From an uncultured beta proteobacterium (GTDB lineage Bacteria > Pseudomonadota > Gammaproteobacteria > Burkholderiales > Burkholderiaceae_C): a DNA stretch of 17,867 bases. Positions 7,791 through 15,165 of the stretch are shown in pieces. Numbering within the stretch: position 1 is the stretch's first letter; each line of letters opens with the position of its first letter. A program made the position numbers and the translations under genes. The stretch covers positions 1-17,867 of the forward strand of contig CAIQEX010000005.1 of assembly GCA_903870955.1 (NCBI GenBank), in the 5' to 3' direction. A model generated the notes under the pieces. That model ran no database searches. It had not been told where the DNA came from and saw nothing but the letters and a program-made list of their open reading frames with translations.

Positions 7791-7804
7791 CCCGTCATCA
7801 CGGG
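7791..7804. repeat. Small inverted repeat midway between the two operators
   Basis: CCCGT (7791-7795) and ACGGG (7800-7804) form a 5-bp dyad with a 4-base gap in the divergent promoter region (7716-7919). It lies upstream of both predicted promoters. It could be a second regulator's site or be fortuitous. Confidence 0.25.
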
Positions 7805-7835
7805 TTTGTCCTAATGCATCCGGGTGGCAATGCTA

Positions 7836-7864
7836 TTGACGAATGATTCTTACTATACTATCGT
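7836..7864 (+). promoter_or_regulatory. Sigma-70-type promoter of rightward operon
   Basis: TTGACG (7836-7841), a 17-base spacer, then TATCGT (7859-7864). The -35 matches consensus at 5 of 6 and the -10 at 4 of 6. Transcription would begin near 7871, which rules out the upstream ATG at 7824 as the start of the acyl-CoA dehydrogenase. Confidence 0.5.
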
Positions 7865-7871
7865 TCAACAA
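7850..7871. promoter_or_regulatory. Putative TetR/BetI-like operator, site 2
   Basis: Imperfect dyad: TTACTATAC, 4 bases, GTTCAACAA. It overlaps the -10 and the promoter-proximal half of the spacer of the rightward promoter, mirroring site 1. Its TTGAACG half (minus strand) resembles what I recall of BetI half-sites in other bacteria. Confidence 0.55.
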
Positions 7872-7919
7872 ATGAGGGACGGACTCCGCCGGCCCCTGCA
7901 AATGTGGAGCCTCGCAACC

Positions 7920-9101
7920 ATGGCCTATCCCCTGTCTGACGCTGCCAAAGAATGGCAAGAAAGAGCCAGACTGTTTGCGGATTGCGAATTGATCCCGCAT
8001 GAGGAAACCGCCGAATTCAACAACGGAGAGTTGCCGCCCGCGGTTTATGAACGGCACAAGCAGCAGGCCCAGGAACTTGGCTTCACGCGCATGGATGCGC
8101 CGCTGGATCAGGGTGGACTCGCGCTGCCGCTGCTGACGCAAGTCGTGGTGTGGGAGCAATTGGGTCGGGTCACCAATGCGTTGTGCTGGTGCATGTCCGA
8201 AGTGCACCAGTGGATGTTTGATGCCTGCAATGCAGACCAGATTGAGCGTTACATCCAGCCCATGATGCACGGTGCACGGCGTGAGTGTTATGCCATCACC
8301 GAAGCCGAGGCGGGCTCTGACAACACCGCCATTCGCACGACCGCACGGCGTGTCGGCGATGACTATTTGATCGACGGTGAAAAGTGGTTTGTGACCAGTG
8401 CCAACAAGGCCGATTTCATGTTCCTGCAGGCTGTCATTCCTGAAGAGGATGGCACCAGCGGCCAACACGCGCTGTTCTTTATTGACATGGACAGCGCAGG
8501 CATCGAGATGCTGGACAGTCCGCTGTTTGGCCACACTTTTTCGTCGCACCATCCAACCTACCGGTTCAACAGCGTGCGGGTACCGGCGGCTAACCGCATT
8601 GGAGCATCCGGTTCGGGGATGGACTACACGCGCAGCTGGTTCCGGCGTGAACGCTTCATGATTGCTGCGCGCTGCTGTGGTGCCGCTGCCCGCCTGCTGG
8701 ATATGGCTTTGGACTTTGCCAAGCAGCGGGTCGTCTCAGGTCATCCGATCTCGGAGTACCAGATGATTCAGGCCATGCTGGCTGACAGCCTGACCGAGTT
8801 GTGGGCCGCCAGGCTGATGACCTATGAGGCCGCTGCCATGCAGGACCGTGGTGAAGACATCGCGTTGATTCATACCCATTGCTCGATGGCCAAGCTGTAT
8901 GCCTCGGAGATGGCCAACCGGGTGGTCGACCGCGTGGTGCAGATTTTTGGCGGGCGCGGCTATATGCGCAGCAATGCGGCACAGCGCTTTTACCGCGAAC
9001 TGCGGGTCGATCGTATTTGGGAGGGAACCAGTGAGATTCAACGCATCATCATTGCCCGCAGTCTTCTCAAGCGCGGTGTGGAAAAGGTGATCGGAAAATG
9101 A
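7920..9101 (+). CDS. Acyl-CoA dehydrogenase family flavoprotein
   Basis: 393 aa from the start at 7920. The frame is open from 7824, but the first 32 codons include the predicted promoter and have no family similarity. GGAG lies 10 nt before 7920. Seen: the FAD/substrate loop YAITEAEAGSDNTAIRTTA, GEKWFVTSA, the RERFMIAARCCGAA helix, QIFGGRGYM, and the C-terminal RIWEGTSEIQR. In that last motif Glu (residue 368) matches the catalytic base of medium-chain acyl-CoA dehydrogenase. Known reaction: alpha,beta-desaturation of an acyl-CoA, with electrons passed to electron-transfer flavoprotein. No CoA ligase or transferase is nearby, so the thioester must be made elsewhere, or the enzyme uses an unusual substrate. 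Its last 4 bases overlap the ABC ATPase start (ATGA), tying it to uptake. It is the first gene of the rightward operon. Confidence 0.92.
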   Translation: MAYPLSDAAKEWQERARLFADCELIPHEETAEFNNGELPPAVYERHKQQAQELGFTRMDAPLDQGGLALPLLTQVVVWEQLGRVTNALCWCMSEVHQWMFDACNADQIERYIQPMMHGARRECYAITEAEAGSDNTAIRTTARRVGDDYLIDGEKWFVTSANKADFMFLQAVIPEEDGTSGQHALFFIDMDSAGIEMLDSPLFGHTFSSHHPTYRFNSVRVPAANRIGASGSGMDYTRSWFRRERFMIAARCCGAAARLLDMALDFAKQRVVSGHPISEYQMIQAMLADSLTELWAARLMTYEAAAMQDRGEDIALIHTHCSMAKLYASEMANRVVDRVVQIFGGRGYMRSNAAQRFYRELRVDRIWEGTSEIQRIIIARSLLKRGVEKVIGK

Positions 9102-10249
9102 GCACAACCCCTCTGCTACAAAAGAAGGCGACGGAACTCGGTGAGGAGGGCTTTCTCCGCGTCGTGGACGTCACCAAAAAGTTTGGCGAAGTCACCGTGG
9201 TGGACAAGCTCAGTCTGTCGATCCGGCGCAATGAGTTTTTTGCCTTGCTGGGAAGTTCCGGCTGCGGTAAATCGACTTTGTTGCGCATCATGGCGGGCCT
9301 GGAAACTCCGACCAGTGGGCGCATCATTCTGGACGGTCAGGACATCACCGAGTTGCCTGCCCATCACCGTCCGGTGAACATGATGTTCCAGTCGTATGCG
9401 CTGTTTCCGCACATGAACGTGACCAACAACGTGGCCTACGGACTGAAGCGGGAGGGCGTGGCCAGCAAGGAGATTGCGGCACGTGTCAGTGACGCCTTGG
9501 AACTGGTGCAGATGGGCAACTATGCGCGCCACATGCCGTCACAACTTTCGGGCGGCCAGCAACAACGCGTGGCGCTGGCGCGCAGCCTGATCAAGCAACC
9601 CAAACTGCTTTTGCTGGATGAGCCGATGTCGGCCCTCGATAAAAAGATCCGCCAGAAAACCCAGTTCGAACTCGGCAGCATTCTCTACAAGGTGGGCGTT
9701 ACCTGCGTCATGGTGACGCATGACCAGGAAGAGGCCATGACCATGGCGGACCGGCTGGCGGTGATGAGCGAAGGCTGCATCATGCAACTGGGCACACCTG
9801 AAAATGTTTACGAAGCGCCGACCAGCCGTTTCTCGGCCGAGTTCATCGGTTCGACCAATGTGTTCTCCGGTGAGTTGGCGGAAGATGGAAGCAGTGTGGT
9901 GCTCAGCACAGACCTGGAAAATCCGCTGGAGCTTTCCTATGCCATGAGCAACGCCCGCAAGGGCCACGCGGTCACAGTATCGATACGCCCCGAGCGTGTG
10001 CGTCTGTCGATTCCAGATTCAGAGCACGCGCCTGCAATCCAAGCGGATACGCGCAATGCGGCCATCGGCACGGTCGAGCAGATCGGTTACATGGGTAGCT
10101 ACACCTTGTATTACGTGCGCTTGCCCTCCGGCCGACTGATCATTGCCAACGTGCCGCGTGAGGTCATGGTGGGGTTTGAGAAGTCGCCCGACTACGGCGA
10201 TCGCGTGGCTCTGCATTGGTCGGTGCGCAGCCTGGTGGCCTTGAGCTGA
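9098..10249 (+). CDS. Polyamine-type ABC transporter ATP-binding protein (PotA-like)
   Basis: 383 aa. Seen: Walker [10 protein letters not shown] (52-60), Q-loop Q98, signature LSGGQQQR (150-157), Walker B LLLLDEP (170-176, then MSALD) and switch His208 in [10 protein letters not shown]-terminal TOBE-like regulatory domain follows (about 240-383). The family energises uptake of spermidine, putrescine or related cations through a permease pair on the inner face of the cytoplasmic membrane. The gene overlaps the acyl-CoA dehydrogenase by 4 bases and ends 1 base before the first permease, so the operon is tightly coupled. Everything needed for ATP hydrolysis is intact. Substrate choice depends on the binding protein, which is encoded about 4 kb away on the other strand. 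Confidence 0.95.
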   Translation: MSTTPLLQKKATELGEEGFLRVVDVTKKFGEVTVVDKLSLSIRRNEFFALLGSSGCGKSTLLRIMAGLETPTSGRIILDGQDITELPAHHRPVNMMFQSYALFPHMNVTNNVAYGLKREGVASKEIAARVSDALELVQMGNYARHMPSQLSGGQQQRVALARSLIKQPKLLLLDEPMSALDKKIRQKTQFELGSILYKVGVTCVMVTHDQEEAMTMADRLAVMSEGCIMQLGTPENVYEAPTSRFSAEFIGSTNVFSGELAEDGSSVVLSTDLENPLELSYAMSNARKGHAVTVSIRPERVRLSIPDSEHAPAIQADTRNAAIGTVEQIGYMGSYTLYYVRLPSGRLIIANVPREVMVGFEKSPDYGDRVALHWSVRSLVALS

Positions 10250-10250
10250 A

Positions 10251-11174
10251 ATGGCGACAAAATCCACGCACCTGCAACAGCGGCTCAACCGCTGGATTCC
10301 CAGTGGGCGGACGCTGGCCATTGGCATTCCGTTCGCGTTCCTGCTGATCTTCTTCATGCTGCCATTTCTGCTGGTGCTGAAGATCAGCTTTGCCGAGTCC
10401 ACGCTGGACGTGCCGCCCTACAGCCACCTGTTCTCCTACAACGAGAACAAGCTGGCGATCCAGCTGACGATGGAGAGTTACATCACCATCCTCGAGGACA
10501 ACATCTATCTGTCGGCCTATATCAGTTCGATTCGGGTGGCATTCTTCACCACCGTCATTTGTCTGCTGATCGGTTACCCGACTGCACTGCTGATTTCACG
10601 GGCGCGCCCCGCGTTACGCAACCTGCTGATGATGGGCATCATCCTGCCGTTCTGGACTTCCTATCTGGTGCGGGTGTACGCATGGATTGGCATTCTCAAG
10701 GACCAGGGCTTGGCCAATGCGCTGTTGCAGCGCCTGGGCCTGACCGATGCGCCGGTGCACTTGATGCAAAACACCCTGGGTCTCTACATTGGCATGGTGT
10801 ATTCCTATTTGCCCTACATGATCCTGCCGCTGTATGCCTATTTGGTGAAGATGAACAACAGCCTGCCCGAAGCGGCCAGTGACCTGGGTGCCAAGCCCTG
10901 GGAAATTTTCTTCACCATTACCCTGCCTTTGTCGCTCCCGGGAATCACCGCCGGTTCGCTGTTGGTTTTCATTCCATCGGTCGGCGAATATGTGATCCCC
11001 GAACTGTTGGGCAGTTCGAACGACCTCATGATCGGGCGCGTGATGTGGTCGGACTTCTTCAACAGCATTGCCTGGCCTCTGGCAGCGGCGGCCACCTGCG
11101 TCATGGTGGCGTTGTTGTTATTGCCCATGGTCTGGTTTCAGCGCATTCAGTCCAGGGAAGCGGTTTCGCCATGA
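10251..11174 (+). CDS. ABC transporter permease, PotB-like
   Basis: 307 aa integral membrane protein with about six hydrophobic segments. The first, near residues 20-45, reads LAIGIPFAFLLIFFMLPFLLVL. Seen: the cytoplasmic EAA loop LPEAASDLGAKPWEIFFTITLPLSLPGI, which docks on the ATPase, and FWTSYLVRVYAWIGIL, typical of PotB/PotH permeases. It forms a heterodimer with the next gene product. The start is 1 base after the ATPase stop and the end overlaps the second permease by 4 bases (ATGA at 11171). No oddities are visible. The polyamine/opine importer family is firm; the exact ligand is not. Confidence 0.94.
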   Translation: MATKSTHLQQRLNRWIPSGRTLAIGIPFAFLLIFFMLPFLLVLKISFAESTLDVPPYSHLFSYNENKLAIQLTMESYITILEDNIYLSAYISSIRVAFFTTVICLLIGYPTALLISRARPALRNLLMMGIILPFWTSYLVRVYAWIGILKDQGLANALLQRLGLTDAPVHLMQNTLGLYIGMVYSYLPYMILPLYAYLVKMNNSLPEAASDLGAKPWEIFFTITLPLSLPGITAGSLLVFIPSVGEYVIPELLGSSNDLMIGRVMWSDFFNSIAWPLAAAATCVMVALLLLPMVWFQRIQSREAVSP

Positions 11175-12046
11175 AGAATCTGGGCCGCAATCTGGGAATC
11201 GCCTTTTTGACACTGGTGTTCCTGTTCTTCTATCTGCCCATTTTTAGTGTGGTGGTGTATTCCTTCAACGAGTCGGCCGTGGCCAGCGAGTGGACCCGGT
11301 TTTCAGCGCAGTGGTACTTCAAGCTGTTGGACGATACCGAGATTTTGGACTCCTGCCGCAGCAGCCTGATTCTTGCCGTGGCGACGGCATTCAGTTCGGT
11401 TTTTGTCGGTGCCTGGATCGGCTTTGTATTGGCAAACTACCGCAAGTTTGCCGGCAGCACCCTGTTCGCGGCGATGGTGAATGCGCCCTTGGTGTTGCCC
11501 GAAGTAATTTCCGGTATTTCCTTGCTGTTGCTCTTTGTATCGCTGGAGCAAAGTACCGGTTGGCCGCATGGCAGGGGTTTGGTCACGATGTGGATTGGCC
11601 ACACCATGCTTTGCGTTTCCTACGTGGCGATCACGATTCAGGCCCGTCTGTCTGCCATGGACCGGGCGCTGCCGGAAGCCGCGCGCGATTTGGGAGCGTC
11701 ACCGCTGCGGGTTTTCTTCGACATTACCTTGCCGCTGATTGTTCCTTCACTGGTGGCGGGGTGGATGCTGTCGCTCACCATTTCTCTGGACGACGTCATC
11801 ATGTCGGCGTTTCTGTCCGGGCCGGAAACCAACACCTTGCCTTTGGTGCTGCTCTCGCGCATACGCCTGGGCATGAATCCGGAGATCAATGCGATCGGCA
11901 CGCTAATCATTGCCGTGGTCAGCCTGGGCGTCATTGGCAACAGTTTCTATGTGATGAAGCGTGAACAGCGCAACGCCCGCAATCTGCGCATGGCAGTGCA
12001 GGGCGGTGGTTTGGAGGACGGGGCGGGTTCTGCGCCCCACACCTGA
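11171..12046 (+). CDS. ABC transporter permease, PotC-like
   Basis: 291 aa from the ATG at 11171. The frame is open further upstream, but that part lies inside the first permease and lacks membrane character, whereas MKNLGRNLGIAFLTLVF is a proper first transmembrane segment. Seen: about six membrane helices, YLPIFSVVVYSFNES, and the EAA loop LPEAARDLGASPLRVFFDITLPLIVPSLVAG. SLDDVIMSAFLSGPETNTLP, characteristic of PotC/PotI, is also present. It pairs with the preceding permease. The C-terminal 30 residues are polar and Gly-rich, with no family counterpart that I recognise. The next gene follows after 48 bases. Confidence 0.94.
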   Translation: MKNLGRNLGIAFLTLVFLFFYLPIFSVVVYSFNESAVASEWTRFSAQWYFKLLDDTEILDSCRSSLILAVATAFSSVFVGAWIGFVLANYRKFAGSTLFAAMVNAPLVLPEVISGISLLLLFVSLEQSTGWPHGRGLVTMWIGHTMLCVSYVAITIQARLSAMDRALPEAARDLGASPLRVFFDITLPLIVPSLVAGWMLSLTISLDDVIMSAFLSGPETNTLPLVLLSRIRLGMNPEINAIGTLIIAVVSLGVIGNSFYVMKREQRNARNLRMAVQGGGLEDGAGSAPHT

Positions 12047-12094
12047 GGGCGGTTTTACGCAACGCTCCAAACCATCAATCCAAGGAAACAAAAT

Positions 12095-13504
12095 ATGACA
12101 CAGCAATTTGACGCAAAGATTCGCCAGAACGACAACCAGTTCTGGATGCACCCCTGGGAGTACATGGCCAGCGCAGGCCATGCCGACCGCACCATCATCA
12201 CCCAGGCCAATGGCATCTATGTGCAGGACGACACGGGCGCCCGCATGATTGATGGGCCCGCAGGCATGTGGTGTACACAGATTGGCTATGGGCGCCGGGA
12301 AATGGCCGATGCGATAGCCGAGCAGGTGCTCAAGCTCACCTACATCAATCCGTTTTCCCTGAGTGCCGGTCCGCCCGCGCAACTGGCCACGCGCCTGGCC
12401 CAAATGGCGCCCGGTGCCATGAACCATGTGTTCTTCACCACCGGCGGAACGACGGCCGTGGAAACGGCACTGCGCTTTGTGCATTACTACAACAACGTCA
12501 AAGGCCGGCCGCAGAAGAAGCACATCATCTCCAGGGCCGATGCCTACCACGGCAGCAGCTATCTCACGGGCATGGTGGCTGGCAAGGATCGCGACAAAAG
12601 CTTTCTGGACATCACGATGTCACAGGTCCATCTGCTGTCCACGGTCAACCCCAAGCGACGCCCGGCCGATATGTCGCTGGAGGAGTTTTGCACGGCCCGC
12701 GTGAACGAGCTGGAGGCCAAGATTCTCGAGGTCGGTGCGGACAAGGTTGGCGCCTTCATTGCCGAGCCGGTGCAGGCGTCTGGCGGCGTCATCGTGGCAC
12801 CCGACGGCTACTTCCGGCGTGTCTGGGAGATCTGCCGCAAGTACGATGTGCTGTTCATTGCCGACGAGGTGGTGACCGCCTTCGGCCGCTTGGGCCATTG
12901 GTTTGCCAGCAAGGAAGTCTTTGGTGTGGAGCCGGATTTGGTCACCTGTGCCAAGGGCATCACCTCCGGCTATCTGCCGATGGGCGCGTGTCTGATAGCC
13001 GACCGTGTTTTCGATCAGGTGTCCGGCGACAACGCGAAGGGCGGCTCGTTTGCCCACGGCTACACCAACAGCGGACATCCGGTGTGCAGTGTGGCGGCGC
13101 TCAAAAATATCGAGATCATGGAACGCGAAGGGCTGCTGGCTCAGGTGCGGGAACTCGCGCCGCATTTTCAACAACGGTTGAAGTCGTTGCGCGATATTCC
13201 ACTGGTCTTTGATACCCGTGGGATCGGCTTGCTGGGTTGCGTCGAGTGCACCGTTCGCGGCGTCGAGCACAGTGGCATGAGCCCTGAAGAACTGTTGGCA
13301 TTGGACGTGGACCTGGGTTCACGTATTGATCGCCATTGCCAGGAAATGGGCCTGATGCTGCGCCCAATCGTGAACCAATGTGTGTTCTCGCCGGCACTGA
13401 TCATCAATCGAAAACAGATTGATGAAATGTTTGACATCATGCGTGAGGGCATCCTGCGCACCATGCACGACATCGAGGTGGACCTCGGCTATAGCGTGGC
13501 TTGA
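12095..13504 (+). CDS. Class III (omega-amino) PLP-dependent aminotransferase
   Basis: 469 aa. The start at 12095 is preceded by AAGGA about 8 nt upstream. Seen: the aromatic-stacking motif DAYHGSSYLTG (Y151-H152), the PLP-pyridine Asp in ADEVVTAFGRLG (D257), and the Schiff-base lysine in TCAKGITSGYLP (K287). The phosphate-binding turn is FFTTGGTTAVETAL instead of the more common SGSEANETA. Known: this fold transfers terminal amino groups of diamines, GABA, beta-alanine, taurine and similar compounds to pyruvate or 2-oxoglutarate. As last gene of the importer operon, it probably deaminates the imported compound or a demethylated product. No aldehyde dehydrogenase is present to oxidise the resulting semialdehyde. 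It converges on the MFS gene with a 30-base gap. Confidence 0.93.
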   Translation: MTQQFDAKIRQNDNQFWMHPWEYMASAGHADRTIITQANGIYVQDDTGARMIDGPAGMWCTQIGYGRREMADAIAEQVLKLTYINPFSLSAGPPAQLATRLAQMAPGAMNHVFFTTGGTTAVETALRFVHYYNNVKGRPQKKHIISRADAYHGSSYLTGMVAGKDRDKSFLDITMSQVHLLSTVNPKRRPADMSLEEFCTARVNELEAKILEVGADKVGAFIAEPVQASGGVIVAPDGYFRRVWEICRKYDVLFIADEVVTAFGRLGHWFASKEVFGVEPDLVTCAKGITSGYLPMGACLIADRVFDQVSGDNAKGGSFAHGYTNSGHPVCSVAALKNIEIMEREGLLAQVRELAPHFQQRLKSLRDIPLVFDTRGIGLLGCVECTVRGVEHSGMSPEELLALDVDLGSRIDRHCQEMGLMLRPIVNQCVFSPALIINRKQIDEMFDIMREGILRTMHDIEVDLGYSVA

Positions 13505-13534
13505 AGGGTTGACGCGTTGTCTTGGTGGCGCGGG

Positions 13535-14692
13535 CTAAACGCGCCTGAATGCCACCAGGCCACCCAGTGCTGCCAGCGTCATCATGACGGGCAACCCCCA
13601 GTGGGTGCTGAGCGTCAATGCAATGCCGCCCAGCAACGGGCCCAGTGTGCCGCCGATGGTGTAGCTCAGCACCAGCACGGACGTGAAGTTGACCGCCTGC
13701 ACGCCCTGGCCACGGTGACCAATATCCACCATGGCCAGGGTGTACAACGCACCGCCGGTTGCGCCCCAGACAAAGGCAATGGCATAGGTCAGCGGTGGCC
13801 ATACGGACACCAGCAACATCGTGATACTGGCCGCAGCCGTGACCAGACTGCAGATGATGTAGAGCGTGCGATGCGGCAGACGGTCGGCAAGGGCGCCAAC
13901 CGGCGCCATTACCAGCACCCCGCCCAGCCCGCAGGCTGCAAGCAGCATGGCCGACTTGACCTCACCCAGACCGATTGCCAAACCAAACAGGGGCAGAATC
14001 CCCGTGCTTCCGGCTTCAAAAAAACCTCCCAGGGCACCGGTCACCATCAGCAAAGGTGCCGCCCTGAATGCATCCAGAATACCCGCCAGACCCAGTCGGG
14101 GGGCAATGGCATGGCTGGACCCGTTGTCCCCATCCATCGATGGAACGGCCAAGCTCAAGAAAAGTCCTGCGGCGCCTAAGGCGACAGCAACCCAGCGCGC
14201 GAATTGCGCTTCTTCTCCCTGGGTGCCAATCGACGCCAACAGGACGGGCCCGACGATATAGGTCAGGCTGATCATGGTGCCGAAGAGTCCGACAATGCGT
14301 CCCCGAGCGTGTGCCGGAGCCATTTGCGTGACCGTGGTTTCAGCGACGATCCAGCGCATGGCGCCGGAGATGCCACCCAGCATGATGAGCAGTAGCCAAA
14401 GCGCCGGCCAAGGTGTCAGGGTAATGCCGAGCATGCTGGCAAATGGAACCAGGCCACTCATGACAAAGGCGCGGCGCAGCCCCAACTTGCTCACCCAGTG
14501 CGCCACAAAAGGCGTCCCGATGGCGAGTCCCAACCATTCTGCCGAGGCCACCAAGCCCACCGTGGCATCGGAAAGCCCCCGTCCCTTGAGCGTGAACAAG
14601 AGCAACGGAAAAAACATGAACAGACTGGTCAGACTGCAGAAAGTTGAGAGAAACGTGGCCGCCAGACCCTGGCGAATTTTTGCGGGTTCCAT
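13535..14692 (-). CDS. Major facilitator superfamily transporter
   Basis: 385 aa with about twelve hydrophobic segments. Seen: the N-half loop FVAHWVSKLGLRRAFVMSG (a degenerate G-x3-D-x2-G-x-R-type motif A), a helix-5 motif ARGRIVGLFGTMISLTYIVGPVL, and the C-half repeat PVGALADRLPHRTLYIICS. This pattern is typical of YcaD-like or drug/sugar-efflux MFS proteins. Direction and substrate cannot be read from sequence. It lies 79 bases downstream of the cupin gene on the same strand, so it may be the last gene of the binding-protein unit. It could export a toxic intermediate such as an aldehyde, or provide a second uptake route. It converges with the aminotransferase. A GC-rich 6-bp inverted repeat at 13527-13545 surrounds its stop codon. 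Confidence 0.9.
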   Translation of the reverse strand: MEPAKIRQGLAATFLSTFCSLTSLFMFFPLLLFTLKGRGLSDATVGLVASAEWLGLAIGTPFVAHWVSKLGLRRAFVMSGLVPFASMLGITLTPWPALWLLLIMLGGISGAMRWIVAETTVTQMAPAHARGRIVGLFGTMISLTYIVGPVLLASIGTQGEEAQFARWVAVALGAAGLFLSLAVPSMDGDNGSSHAIAPRLGLAGILDAFRAAPLLMVTGALGGFFEAGSTGILPLFGLAIGLGEVKSAMLLAACGLGGVLVMAPVGALADRLPHRTLYIICSLVTAAASITMLLVSVWPPLTYAIAFVWGATGGALYTLAMVDIGHRGQGVQAVNFTSVLVLSYTIGGTLGPLLGGIALTLSTHWGLPVMMTLAALGGLVAFRRV

Positions 14693-14771
14693 GATGGTCC
14701 TTGGGGCAGCCGGGTGCGCAGTTTTATGAATTGCTTATCGCGCAAGCTTCACAATGATGCGCGAAAAGAAT

Positions 14772-15161
14772 TCAGAAACGGTAGGTCACCAGGTTCCAGT
14801 CGCCCACCGCAAAGGTATAAAGAATCAACAGGTCTTCGTCGTGGTTGTTTTCAATGTGGTGCCGCGCGTCGCCAGGAATGAAGATGCTGGTTCCCGGCTC
14901 CACGTTAACCAAGGTCTCGTCCACGCTGACCAAGCCGCGACCGGACAACGTGAAATAGCACTCGGGTTCGGAGTGCCGATGTGGTTTCAGGATTTCACCA
15001 CGGCGCACGCGTACCACGCCCATGACCATATTCGTGCCCTCTTCAGGGCTGGCGCCAATCAGGTCTTTCCAGGCAATGGTGCCGCGCTCGGCGATCTGCT
15101 CGGGCGGCCAAGTGCCCCAGGGCAACTCGGAAAGTTGCCGTACAACGGGTTGACCCGGCAT
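14772..15161 (-). CDS. Small single-domain cupin protein
   Basis: 129 aa from the ATG at 15161. The frame is open to 15263, but that extension lies inside the binding-protein gene and is Arg/Cys-rich. The start is 4 bases after the preceding stop, with AAGGG unusually close (1 nt), so translation is probably coupled. Seen: cupin motif 1 H61-R-H63-x3-E67-x6-G74 is complete. Motif 2, IPGDARHHIEN, supplies H101 (or H102) and N105. The three His and one Glu imply a bound divalent metal. Known relatives span dioxygenases, isomerases, DMSP lyases and ligand-binding proteins. The surrounding genes suggest an enzyme acting on the imported compound, for example a lyase or dioxygenase, but this is inference. 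Confidence 0.85.
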   Translation of the reverse strand: MPGQPVVRQLSELPWGTWPPEQIAERGTIAWKDLIGASPEEGTNMVMGVVRVRRGEILKPHRHSEPECYFTLSGRGLVSVDETLVNVEPGTSIFIPGDARHHIENNHDEDLLILYTFAVGDWNLVTYRF

Positions 15162-15165
15162 GCCC

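Noticed and set aside
7824..7919. Upstream ATG at 7824 (or 7872) as start of the acyl-CoA dehydrogenase
   Set aside because: The extension contains the predicted promoter and operator, shows no family similarity, and the ATG at 7920 has a ribosome site and fits the family's N-terminus.
13527..13545. GGCGCG/CGCGCC inverted repeat between the convergent aminotransferase and MFS genes as a bidirectional terminator
   Set aside because: The 6-bp stem is GC-rich, but there is no T-run on either strand and it spans the MFS stop codon, so intrinsic termination is not supported.
3333..15161. DMSP degradation cluster (DmdA-like GcvT protein, DmdC-like acyl-CoA dehydrogenase, Ddd-like cupin)
   Set aside because: Individually suggestive, but the CoA ligase and hydratase of that pathway are missing, and two Rieske enzymes, an aminotransferase and a polyamine importer do not fit it. 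Kept only as an alternative for the cupin.
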